From positions 23,227,821 through 23,291,820 of the forward strand of contig OW386291.2 in the NCBI GenBank assembly GCA_936432065.2: DNA of 64,000 bases, in the 5' to 3' direction. Under the pieces are notes generated by a model. That model searched no databases, was not told where the DNA came from, and saw only the letters and a list, made by a program, of their open reading frames with translations. Positions within the stretch are counted from its first letter, which is position 1; each line of letters starts with the position of its first letter. Of this stretch, positions 36,101 to 48,100 are shown piece by piece. The stretch is from Rutpela maculata. Its lineage: Eukaryota; Arthropoda; Insecta; Coleoptera; Cerambycidae. The position numbers were made by a program, and so were the translations under genes.

Positions 36101-39100
36101 GAAGCGTTAGGGTCGAATGGTTTGTTTACGAAAATCTAAGAAAGTCTGCTGCAGATGTCAAGTAAATATGGCCTTTTGCGTAAAAGAGATTTGAACAAAA
36201 TTGTTTCAAAATATTACATATATGTCTTAAAACACAGACATCTAATTAATTCGTCACCTTCCTATTCACCATTAAGAAGAGCGGATGGGTTAGAATTCAA
36301 GCAACATTTAAATCTTACTATGTTTGTACATCCTACGTTTTTTGAATTATAAATTGTTAATGCATAATAATTTAACAAATTTTTGTTTTCTGTTTAATGA
36401 AACTTTATAGCGAATAATAAATAATAATGTTAATTCAGAAATTTTGCATTATTCACAGGTAATATCTACATTATTTAATGGTTGTAGATCATATGTTTAC
36501 CTTTACAACTGTCAAAAAATTTTCACTTATAATATCCCTAGAGCTTAAATTATTTCCGGAAATTTTTTCGAGGTCATGAATATTTTGAAAATTATCCCGA
36601 GCCGCAGGCGAGGGATAATTTTCTTAAAATATTCATGAACGAGCAAAAATTTCCGGATATTAATTTAAGCTCGTGGGATATTCGGTAAGAAAATTTCACA
36701 CCATTATTTTATAAATATTATGCCAAAATTGAACATTTTTATTACGAATGACACAAATTCATTCATTATAGTGAGCCATGGAATAACAACTGGTGGTTAA
36801 TAAAATACGAAATTTCTTAGTGAAATAACATACCATTCTCCAAGTTTAGTTACATGAACTTTTTATAAATAACTTAAAAACATATTATATTTCTGTTTTT
36901 TATTAACTTTGGTCTACTAAAATTGGTGGAACATCATTTATTTTTGATAATTATTCTGAAGTACCCACCTACTTCAAGATTAATATGTTTAATAAAATAC
37001 GAAATTCCTTAGTGAAATAATATACCATTCTCCAAGTTTAGTTACATGAACTTTTTATAAGTAACTTAAAAACATATTATATTTCCGTTTTTTATTTACT
37101 TTGATCTACTAAAATTGGTGGAATATCATTTATTTCTGATATTACTTAAATGCGAGCACAGGGAATGTATTCATTCTTGTCGCAGAGACAATAATTAACA
37201 ACTTCTAGGCGGCCATGGAATAATGAAAGGTAACAAGATAGTAATGGCTGCCGCACTTACAGACGTCAATTAGATTAATTTTTACATTCTAATCATAACA
37301 AAATTTGATTATCAGCCATAAGAATAAAGTGCATGAGCATATAGCACAAAAATGGCTCCAGGTTCTAAAACATATTAATTTGTGTACTTATAATATCCTC
37401 GTGAATATCCTCTTTTGCGTCGCCAAATAAATTTAATTCTAAAAGCACTCCAACTCCCGCGTCTTTACTTTGACATTTTAATTGACAGAAAAATTTCCAC
37501 TTATTAATTTGACAGAATGTAAAAAATTTCCGGAAATTTTTTGCGTTGCCATGGTAACTTAACAAAAAACAAGCCTATGATTGGTTAAAAAATGTGGTGT
37601 GAAATTTTCACTTAAATATCGTGGCGCCTCGAAAAACTTTCCGGAAATTTTTTTAATTGCCATGGTAACTAGTCAAAATTAAGGTATCTTATTGGTTAAA
37701 AAGTAGAGGTGTGAAATTTTCTGTAGAATATTTCCAAAGTACAAAATTTTCTGTGGGACCAACCATTAGATGGGAAAATGTAAAATATAGCCGCGAGGAG
37801 TGTGTATGTTAGTTCAATGTTACCCTCCTCTTCGAGTGAGTGTTTATAATAAACTGACCATATTATAGTACAAGATCCGGATCATCCGTTATTCATATAA
37901 GAAATAGATTTTATGAAAGATAACATGTAGGCTTAATAGATCGCGACTAGATTCCCTAGCCATATCTTGACCTCATGACATTTAATTTGACAAATATTAA
38001 TTAATTTTTTCTTTTTTTTGTCAGGCGAAATCGAAATTTTGTTTTTAAACGTATATAGCAGCGAAATCATTAATCCTACAGGAATTTTTCAAGAAAGCAA
38101 ATTCATCATCATTTTATAAACTTTCTAATAGATTCCTACTAGTTTTTTCTTAGAACCAACGTTTATCTAGATATTCGCAAGAGATGAGAAAAAAACACGT
38201 TTCCATGGAAAATGTAAATTTTCAGTTGTATCGCTCCTAGCGTCCTTATTTTTTGTCGAAGGGCAAAAAATATAAAAAGAGACTTGTGAATTTACAAATT
38301 CGTTAGATCATAGTTTTTTGCCGTAGGAGTTATGGACGTTGCAAGAAAGTGCAAGACACCGCCATCTTAAAAGGCCCGCCGGGCCCAAACCAAGAGTCAC
38401 AGAAAAATTTTGAACGCGGAAAAACGTTCCTCACATTATGTAGCTTTCCTCTGGGAGTTTTTATTTTTGAGCTATCTCTCGCGGATTCCGAGTTACGGGC
38501 GAAAAACCGTTTTCAGAGATGCGGAATCCGAAGGGAAATTATCGGCGAAAACCCGACATCTAAATATAGGTACTCATATTTTCAAAAATACGATACCGCG
38601 ACGCCCGTACCATGTTGATATGGAAAGAGGAAGACTTATAGTTGATCCGCATCGTAAATCGCACGCCGAAATTTGGCCCGACACAAACGGATCAAAATTA
38701 ACATTTTTGAAGAGTGTCTTTCGCCCATCTCTTTCCGTCGCAAAAAAGAGATAGTCGACCTTCCCCTATTAATAACTAATCAACCATAAATAATACAACA
38801 ACGAAAGATAACCTAACAGACGTAGAATTTAAGATGGCGGTGGTTCTAGGAAAAATCTGGTAGGGATCTATTAGAAAGATTATAAAATGATGATGAATTT
38901 GCTTCCTTGAAAAATTCCTGTGGGATTAATGGTTTTGCTGCTATATACGTTTAAAGACAAAATTTCGATTTCGCCTGACAACAATTTTCAAATTAAATGT
39001 CATGAGGTCAAGATATGGCTAGGCAACCTAGTCGCGATCTATTAGCCTACATGTTATCTTTTATATAAACTATTTCTTATCTGAATAATATGCCGGATCT

Positions 39101-42100
39101 TAGACTACTATTAGGCGAGGAAATATAGCAGTCAACCTTCAATTTTTTTTGCAGTAAGTCGGATTGAGATGTGTTTTTTTGCATTTGCTTCGTTAACTCG
39201 TCTAGAAACTTTGTGCAATATTTTGGTCTTGTACTTTTTTGAAATTGCATTGCTGCATCGAAAAGTGCATTATTATAAATGCATCTTTTCAAGTGATGAA
39301 GAAAAAATTCCCGAATCATACGAATTTCAGTACCCGGGGGTTTTTTGAGTCGCTAGACCTGAATGTGATGTCCAAATCGGCCCCCTGTGCACCTGGAGGT
39401 CAGGACAGCACCTGGAGGTCAGGACAGCACCAGGAACATCATCACTTGGAGTCTGGAGTTCTCTGTAAACTCATGGAAAATCGATCGAAACTCATTACCC
39501 GAGGGTAGCTCGTCCCGAATCTTACATCGGCAACCTCCTCCGGAAGACCTGGTACGCGCGACCTGGCTAATAACGTCATCTCTTGGAGTTTTACTGAAAT
39601 TACTCATCAAATCGATCGAAACTCATTACCCGGGGGTTTTTCAGGTCGCTCGTCCGGAATCTGACATCGGCAACCTCCTCCGGAGGACCTGATGCGCGCG
39701 ACCTGGCTAATAACGTCATCTCCTGGAGTTTTACTGAAATTACTTATCAAATCGATCAAAACTCGTTACCTGGGGGTTTTTCGGGTCGCTCGTCCCGAAT
39801 CTGACATCGGCAACCTCCTCCGGAGGACCTGGTGCGCGCGACCTGGCTAATAACATTATCTCCTGGAGTTTTACTGAAATTTTGTCGTAAAACTTTCTAA
39901 CATTGCTTTAATTAATGTTAGTTAATATATTATTATGTTTGAACAAGTTTTCCACTGCAACCTTCATCATTTCGACATAAATATCCATGACGCAACAAAT
40001 TATAAATAATTATTAATTAAAAATAAAAATAATTATTTTTATTACAAAAATGTATTATTTGATAGAAGTAAAACTAGCTAAAATTTCATTTCATTTATAT
40101 CTAGCAATGTACAATGCACTACTTACATTCAGCAAGCCAAATGTCCCCGACCAATTTAAGCTCAGTGGAATTGAGTTAGTAGAAATGTTCAGTTACAGAA
40201 TGTACTTAATGGCAGTTGCCAGCAAGAAAAAGATGGATATCGGAAAAATCATTCCTACGGTAGATGCCCTCACTCAACATCTTAAACGGGTTTATTTAGA
40301 AGTAAAAAATTGGTTGTTTGGAGAAGAGCATCACCTAGATCCAACAGATTGGAGTTGGAAAAACGAGGACGATAAGCTGATCCCCATAAGGATGACACAA
40401 CCACTTGGCCCACCGAATATAATGAAGTTGATATTCTGTGGATGTAAAACCGACTGCGGTTATTCCTGTAGGTGTAGGAAGAACGGCCTGATTTGCAATA
40501 TCACTTGCAAAAGTTGTGCCGGCTCAAATTACACCAACGTCAAGAAATATTCCACAGAACAATTAATTGCCGCCGAAAATGACACTCTCGATGAAGAAAG
40601 TACTAACGTATCAGTTGATGAGGCGGACGATATTTAGAATAAACTGTAAAATTAAGAAAAGTTTTTTTGATAACTTAATGCGAGACTTAATGTATTTGTA
40701 AAAAGAAATATAAAGTTCAGATATTTTTGAAATTGTGCCTGCACATATTTGTACCCATAGCTTTCATTTACCCCTCGAATAGTTTCAATTGAATCAACTA
40801 TTCCAACTATGGTGATAAAGTAAGTTCATTGAAAAGGAGAGGACATGCTCATTTTGTATAAGTTAAGAGGTTGGCGATGTCAGATTCGGGACGAGCGACC
40901 CGAAAAACCCCCAGGTAACGAGTTACGATCGATTTGATAAGTAATTTCAGTAAAACTCCAGGAAATGACGTTATTAGCCAGATCGCGCGCACCAGGTCCT
41001 CCGGAGGAAGTTACCGATGTCAGATTCGGGACGAGCGACCCGAAAACCCCCGCGTAACGAGTTTTGATAGATTTGATAAGTAATTTCAGTAAAACTCCAG
41101 GAGATGACATTATTAGCCAGGTCGTGCGCACCAGGTCCTCCGGAGGAGGTTGCCGATGTCAGATTCGGGACGAGCGACCCGAAAAATCCCCTGGTAACGA
41201 GTTTAGATCGATTCTCCATGAGTTTACAGGGAACTCCAGGTGATGACGTTCCTGGTGCCGTCCTGACCTCCAGGTGCACAGGGGGCTCATTTGGACATCA
41301 CATTCAGGTCCAGCGACTCAAAAAACCCCCGGGTACTGAAATTCGTATGATTCGGGAATTTTTTCTTCATTACTTTAAAAGACGCACTTGTAAGAATGCA
41401 GCAATGCAATTTCAAAAAAGTACAAGACCAAAATATGGCACAAAGTTTCTAGACGAGTTAACGAAGCGAATGCAAAAAACCCCATCTCAATCCGACTTCC
41501 TGCAAATTGAAGGTTGGGGCTATTTTTGTGTTATATTTCCTCGACTATACGGAATTTCCTAATAAAGAAAGTACTACATGCTTGCATAAAAATCATTCCG
41601 CGCTGACTTAAAGCCAACCCTGATTTTGACGTTACAGAGATAAAATTCCCGAGCTCTGTTTGTTACACTACTAATTCAAATGGAGGTAAGTTCATAAAAA
41701 GCCAATTACCTTCTCAAGTGTCCGTCGCCTTCAGATTCAGTCCACGTAAGTGTTTCATAAGTAGGTGTTACTATGGCGCCAATATAGGACTGTAAAAATA
41801 GTTTAGTTATTGCCTACTGCCTTCTACACCTCTCATGAACTCTTACCTTGAAAGTGGCTTCTTGTGCAGATCCTGAACCGCTGAGGTACTTCAAAATTGA
41901 CTGCAATTTAGAAGAGGCGACTCTCCATGGTGAATAGTTTGTTTCGGTTGTTAAACTTCTTGTAAGTTCTAGGGGAATTTCATAGGAGAGTTGTTCGGCT
42001 TCAGCAATACTGAAGGCCTCTTCCAGTAAATGAGTCTTATCAGAAACACTTAACGCTGCGAAATTGTCGCTGAGTTGTTTCCACTGCGCTTCTGGATAAT

Positions 42101-45100
42101 TTACTCTGTAATAGCCAAGTTGGTCGTAATTGAATTTGATCCAGGTAGATCCTGCTGGCTTTGGTATCGTTACTAAAAGGTAAATCAACATTAGATGTGT
42201 ATATGAATAATATGTATTTAAAGTGATTTTTATGGTATTTAAGTCAACCAATTGAAAAACGGAACTTTATACATTAATCACCAACTTTACCTACTTTGGT
42301 CTTCGTTGTGTTTGAATAAAATCAAATCGGATGATTTTCCTAAATTAGTAATATACGTAACGGGAATAGTCCATTTATAGCTAAAAAATAAAATAAGTAC
42401 CTAATTATGATTGAAACTCAAAAGTGCAGCATCTAACAAATATCAAAATATTGTACATTTTGTGACGAAGTTTAAGAATCTGTGGATTTTTTATGGTGGA
42501 AACACCAACTCTGCCACCAAAATAAATAACTATTTATTTTTGGTTGTGCTGAACACAATAGTTTAAATAAAAAAATAACATTATTGTGACAGTTGTACTA
42601 TTAATATGCATATTGTCTTTCTTTTAATATAACGATGTGTGCTTATACTCTTGTGATATGATTTTTGTAAAAGTTAAAATAATTACTACTATTTTCTGGT
42701 AATATATTTACTTATTCTATTTTAAAGATACCAAGTTGAAATTTGGCACACATGTAAAGGGACTAAATTTTACCTGTAGATACAATAAAAAAAAAGTCCA
42801 AATTTTGTTGATGTATTTTACACACCAAAAATAGAAGAATACACGAAAAACTGAATGTATGTATGCGTGTAATCTTAATAAACAATAAAAAAAAATATTG
42901 TACAGGGTTATTCAGTATGTATTGCCCTCCCCCCCTCCTTTATTACTGTTATTATTGGAAATAAAAAGAAAGGTTTCGTATAAAAGTTGTAGGACTGTAT
43001 ATACAGGATGTTCTACGTAAAACTTCCGGCGCCATTTTCTCGATAACTAAAAGCGATATTTGAATTCTGTAAAAGGTATCTACTAGAATATATAAATGAC
43101 TTCAGTTAAGAGTAAAAATGATTATTTTACACATTGAGGTATAGATGACGCTGCGATGCAAAGACATTTTTCGATCCTAGGAACGATGAAATGAGTTGTA
43201 TGAGCTGGAGAATTATATTCTAAGCAACTTTTTTAATCACTTAAAATCACTGGTTTTCGAGATATTTGAACTTTAATGTAATTTTTCAAGTAACAAAAAT
43301 CCCATTTTTTCTTCATATGTCTACAATTTATAGTGTAAAATTTAGTAGAACATACAGAATTAAACAACACACAATAAACAAAAATGCCAAAATCTTTAAT
43401 TTCCAAATAGCAGTTCCAGCCCCACCCTTGTTTTATTTGAAAAAAAAAACAATATTTTGTGTTATTAAATAAATGTTTCATTGCCATCTAAATAAGCCTG
43501 ATTCACTATGGAAAATGTCTCAAAGGACTTAAAGTTGCTCAGAATATAATTCTCCATCTCATGCAACTCATTTTATCGTTCCTAGGATCGAAAAATTTCT
43601 TTGCATCGCAATGCCATCTATACCTCAATGTGTAAAATAACCATTTTTGCTCAAAACTGAAGTCATTTATACAGTGTGTTTCACTTCTCGTGAAGACACC
43701 CCTGTATCTTTTTTATTTGTGGCCGAATTCATTTCACTTTTTATCAGCCATACAACTCCATAAGACGACTTTATTCAACACATAAATGCCGCCTAGATCT
43801 AAAACGCCGGCCTACTGCAATAAAAAAAAACCAGTAATTTTCGAGAAATCATGGTAGGCTTAGAGATAGATAAAAATATTTTGTTAATAAAAGTTGTTCA
43901 GAATCACTTGATATGCCCCTCTGTAAAATTTTGTAAAAATCTGAAATATTTTCAAAAAAAATTTTTTTGTTTCACTTCTCGTGAAGACACTCCTGTATAT
44001 TTTTTATTTGTGACCGAATTCATTTCAAATTTTTATTAGCAATACAACTCCATAAGATGACTTTATTCAACACATAAATACCGCCTAGATCTAAAACGCC
44101 GGCCTACTGCGATAAAAAAAATTAGCAATTTTCGAGAAATCATAGTAGGCTTAGAGATAGACAAAAATTTTGTTAATAAAAGTTGTTTGGAATCACTTGA
44201 TATACCCCCCTGTAAAATTTTGTAAAAATCGGAATATTTTCAAAAAAAAAAATGTTTCACTTCTCGTGAAGACACCTCTGTATCTTCTTTATTTGTGACC
44301 GATTCATTTCAAATTTTTATCAGCCATACAACTCCATAAGATCACTTTACTCGACACACAAATGCCGCCTATATCTAGTACGCCGGCCTACTGCGATAAA
44401 AAGAAAATCGCTATTTTCGAGAAATCATAGTAGGCTTAGAGATAGACAAAAATTTTGTTAATAAAAGTTGTTCGGAATCACTTGATATGCCCCCCTGTAA
44501 AATTTTGTGAAAATCGGAATATTAAAAAAAAATTGTTTCACTTCTCGTGAAGACACTCCTTTTTTAGTTGTGGCCGAATTCATTTCAAATTTTCATCAGA
44601 ACTCCATGAGATGATTCCATCTAACACATAAAGAGAACTTTTTACAGCAAATGAAAGTCATACACAATTATTATTGAAATTATTTATTATTTAATGACAT
44701 GTGTATGCAAAATTTCAGCTCGATTGCATAACGGAAGGTGGGTAAATTTGATTCAATCATACATAATATATACTTAAATACAGATTTTCAAGTATTATAA
44801 GACGATTGAAAAAAAGAAAACGATATTACATTTAAGTTGATGTGTAATAATAAAGTGTCCCTTTTAGCGTTTTATTGAATGCCGATTTTTGTTCACAACT
44901 TTCATTTGTTAGAAAAAGTTCTCTTTAGGTGTTAGATAAAATCGCCCTATAGAGTTGTATGGCTGATAAAAATTAGAAATGAATTCGGCCACAAATAGAA
45001 AAGATACAGAGATGTCTTCACGAGAAGTGAAACAAAAGTTTTTTTCTGAAAATATTCCGATTTTCACAAAATCTTACAGGGGAGCATATCAAGTGATTCC

Positions 45101-48100
45101 GAACAACTTTTATTAACAAAATTTTTATCTATCTCTAAGCCTACTATGATTTCTCGAAAATTGCTATTTTCTTTTTATCGCAGTAGGCCGGCGTTATAGA
45201 TCTAGACGGCATTTATGTATTGAATAAAGTCGTCTTATGGAGTTGTATGGCTGATACAAAATAAAAAGATACAGGAATGTCTTCACGAGAAGTGAAACAC
45301 ACTGTATATTCCAGTAGATACCTTTTACAGAATTCAAATATCGCTTTTGGTTATCGAGAAAATGGCGCCGGGAGTTTTAAGTGGGACACCCTGTATATAG
45401 TTTTTAAATCCAATTAAAAAAGCAATTGATTGCATAGGTCACGTGATATAACAATGAAGGTTGTTTTTTAAATGATGTGTTGTGTATTTTTACATATTCT
45501 TTTAGATCACGTGACCTACGCAAGCAATTGTTTCTTTAATTCCTTTTAAAAAAATATATAGTACAGGGTGATTCACCACAACACGCGGAAAATAAAATGG
45601 TGTACTAGTCTTCTATGTGGGATAGACGCTGCATTTTAGAGTGATCCGAGGTAATCCGAAGTATTTCCTTGCATTAAAACTTGCAGAGATACGCTACTGT
45701 TATTGTCTATGGTCAGTGCATGTAAGGCAATGAACTACGCACCTGCAACGGATCCGTCCTTCAAATAAAAGTAAGGCAAATCGAATTTGGCCAACACGTA
45801 TCGTGACTGGTCTCTTTTTATCTTATTACGAACTTCGACAGCCGTGAGGTCCGGTGCAGGTACGTGGCAAATATTAGAGAATTAATTCTCTAATCTTTGT
45901 AGGTAGTACAAGAGTTAACTGGCATAGGGTCAGTGTCTTGTGTCTTTATTGTCTTCCCGATTTCCAGTTAGTTTGTAGTGTGATTAAATCCAAAAAGTCA
46001 CTTCTAACCCCACCAGCTTTGCTGTCAGCCCAAAGTCAGAAAAAGGGGGAGGGAAAGTGATATGCTTACATCGCGTTACGACAGATTGGTTAAAATCATA
46101 GCCGGCGCATTTCTACAAAAAAAAGTAAGAACATTTTTTTGGGTGATGTTTTATTAATTTTTTAATTTTTAACTCCTTTCGGTAGGGACAACCTACTGGT
46201 AAATTTTCCGTATGTTGTGGGTAAATCACCCTGTATACAGGGTGTGCCACTTAAAACTCCCCAGGCTTGTAACTTTCTTATTTTGAAGCGACGACCATGT
46301 TGGGCACATCAAATTGTAGATATTTAAGGCATTTAAACATATGTACAGAGTGATTTAAAAAATAATTTTTTTTGAAAAAATTGTTAAGAAAGGAAACATA
46401 ATTTCCTTGAATATTTTTTTACCTCACCGTGTACAAGAACTGCGTTAATGTTTTCTTATATAGTTTTTCATTAGCTTAAATTTATGTTATTACGTCATAT
46501 TCGAAATTTTTTTTGGTTTTAGAGAAAGCAATTAAAAACACTTTTTCCGATTCCAAACTGATTTTCTTTAAAATAAGTTTGAAAAAAATGTAAATAATAA
46601 TGTTATGCTTTATCTGTAAAAGACAGATCACAGACAATATTCAACGTAACAAAACAGCAACAAGAAACAAAAGAAATAAATATTTTTAAAAACAAACTTA
46701 TATTAAAATGTACTAAATAGAAAATTGCAACAATTTAAAAATGTCTACAATTTGATGTGCCCAACATGGTCATCACTTCAAAAATCAAAAAGTTACAAGT
46801 CTGAGGAGTTTTAAGTGGCGCACTCTGTGTATAGAACCCATCGTATGGAGGGCCTGATTGTACCTATTGACTACTGAGTTTAGGGGCCCGCCAAAGATCT
46901 TGATAGACAAATTTTTTCAAACTTCTCCCCCTCCGCTCATCAATTATTAAGCGCGGGGGCTCGTTGATTTCCGAGAGGTCCGTAGCGGGGGCCCGCCAGA
47001 GATTTTGACGTTTTTTTTTAACCCCCCCCCCCCCCCGCTCATCAATTATTAAGCGCGGGGGCCCGCCGGAGATTTTGACAAAAAAAAATTTCCCGCTCAT
47101 CAATTATTATTAGGCGAGGGGGCCCGCCAGTGAATTTTGCACCGGGGCTCATGATTTAATGTGGGGGGCCTGTGTACAACCCCAATAACTTTTATACGAA
47201 ACTTTTTTTAATTTTCAATAATAACAGAAATAAAGGGGGGGGGGGGGGTCAATATATAATGAATAGCCCTATACAAAAAAAATATTATTATTATTATTTT
47301 AAAGGAGCCGTCATAAAATATTATAATAACTTACAACGATCGGCTCATACAAAACTCATTAAGGCTCAACGGCAAAAAGATGGGAAAATTATGTTTTTAG
47401 AAAAAAATCGGTATCTTATAAAATAAGAGAGATATAAAAAATTTGAGAAATTGTTTTTTTCTTTATAAACCAGTGACTAAATAAATGCATAAATATATAA
47501 ATAAAATAAAATAAGTAAATATAATATTATATTTTTTGTGGAATTTCGGTAGTTATCATAATACTAAGAAATAGAGATACGCAATATACGCATACCTCCC
47601 CTTACTGCAGTTTCCGCTGTGACGTTACGCAAAAGTCAACTAGTTCAGCGGTCAATTTTTAGTTCAGATGTAAAATAAAATTACCTTAACCGAAGTGTTT
47701 AGAAGCTTATCCTTCGATAAAATAAAAAATTACGGCTCTTTTGGTTGTCCGAGACAAAAGATAGAGCCAAAAATGTGAGAAAATTGTAAAATAATAGATA
47801 CAATTATTTTTTCCTTTAACTCTCTAACTAAAAAACGAGACAACGAATTAATCTCAAATTTTTAACGAGTGATGAATCCATATTTGTTAACAAAATGTGT
47901 TAATATGAAGGTCAAATTTTCATAAGTGTAGAAAATATGATTTTTTTTCTAAGGCTATGTCGATAAACTGTGAAAATTTACAGGTGGGAATACAACAAAG
48001 AGAAACTTTTTTGTCTTTCGAAATAGATACCAAGTATATCGAGGGCATATGAAGATAAAGGATGGAGCTAACTTTTTTATTTGAAACTTTTTTTTCTAGG

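Larger units (their letters stand above)
33935..36702 (+). mobile_element. Crypton-type tyrosine-recombinase unit between direct repeats
   Basis: A 2.77-kb block inside the APN intron: a hairpin repeat (33935-34123), the recombinase ORF (34326-35537), a 50-codon ORF (35987-36139), then the second repeat in the same orientation (36517-36702). Cryptons are tyrosine-recombinase DNA transposons without reverse transcriptase. Whether the repeats are the true ends, or two copies of an independent hairpin element, is not decided by the sequence. Confidence 0.6.
39110..41550. mobile_element. Foldback element with tandem-repeat arms carrying a Cys-rich ORF
   Basis: The outer ends mirror ('cgaggaaatata' at 39116 and 'ttatatttcctcg' ending about 41543), followed by mirrored 'agtcggattgagatg' and 'aaattcccgaatcatacgaa'. 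Each arm then holds about three tandem units of 131-140 bp containing 'gacatcggcaacctcctccg' (left) or its complement (right). The 1-kb centre carries the ORF at 40050-40637. Same layout as FB elements with cargo, and as the 52-kb element. Confidence 0.82.
42903..47271. mobile_element. Outermost TA-flanked element of a five-element nest
   Basis: The left end CAGGGTTATTCAGTATGTATTG and the right end (reverse complement TAGGGCTATTCATTATATATTG) mirror, as do the inner 'tttcgtataaaagttgt' blocks and G/C homopolymers; TA lies on both sides. Its interior contains the elements 43004-45393 (with 43672-45304 inside it), 45564-46233 and 46238-46827, plus GC-rich tandem units at 46880-47160. Confidence 0.7.

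Noticed and set aside
33935..36702. LTR retrotransposon (direct repeats as LTRs)
   Set aside because: No gag, protease or reverse transcriptase between the repeats, and no primer-binding site seen; the only enzyme is a tyrosine recombinase.
38349..38754. ORFs in the spacer of the 37.9-kb foldback
   Set aside because: Two overlapping frames, no domain, no sign of codon selection.
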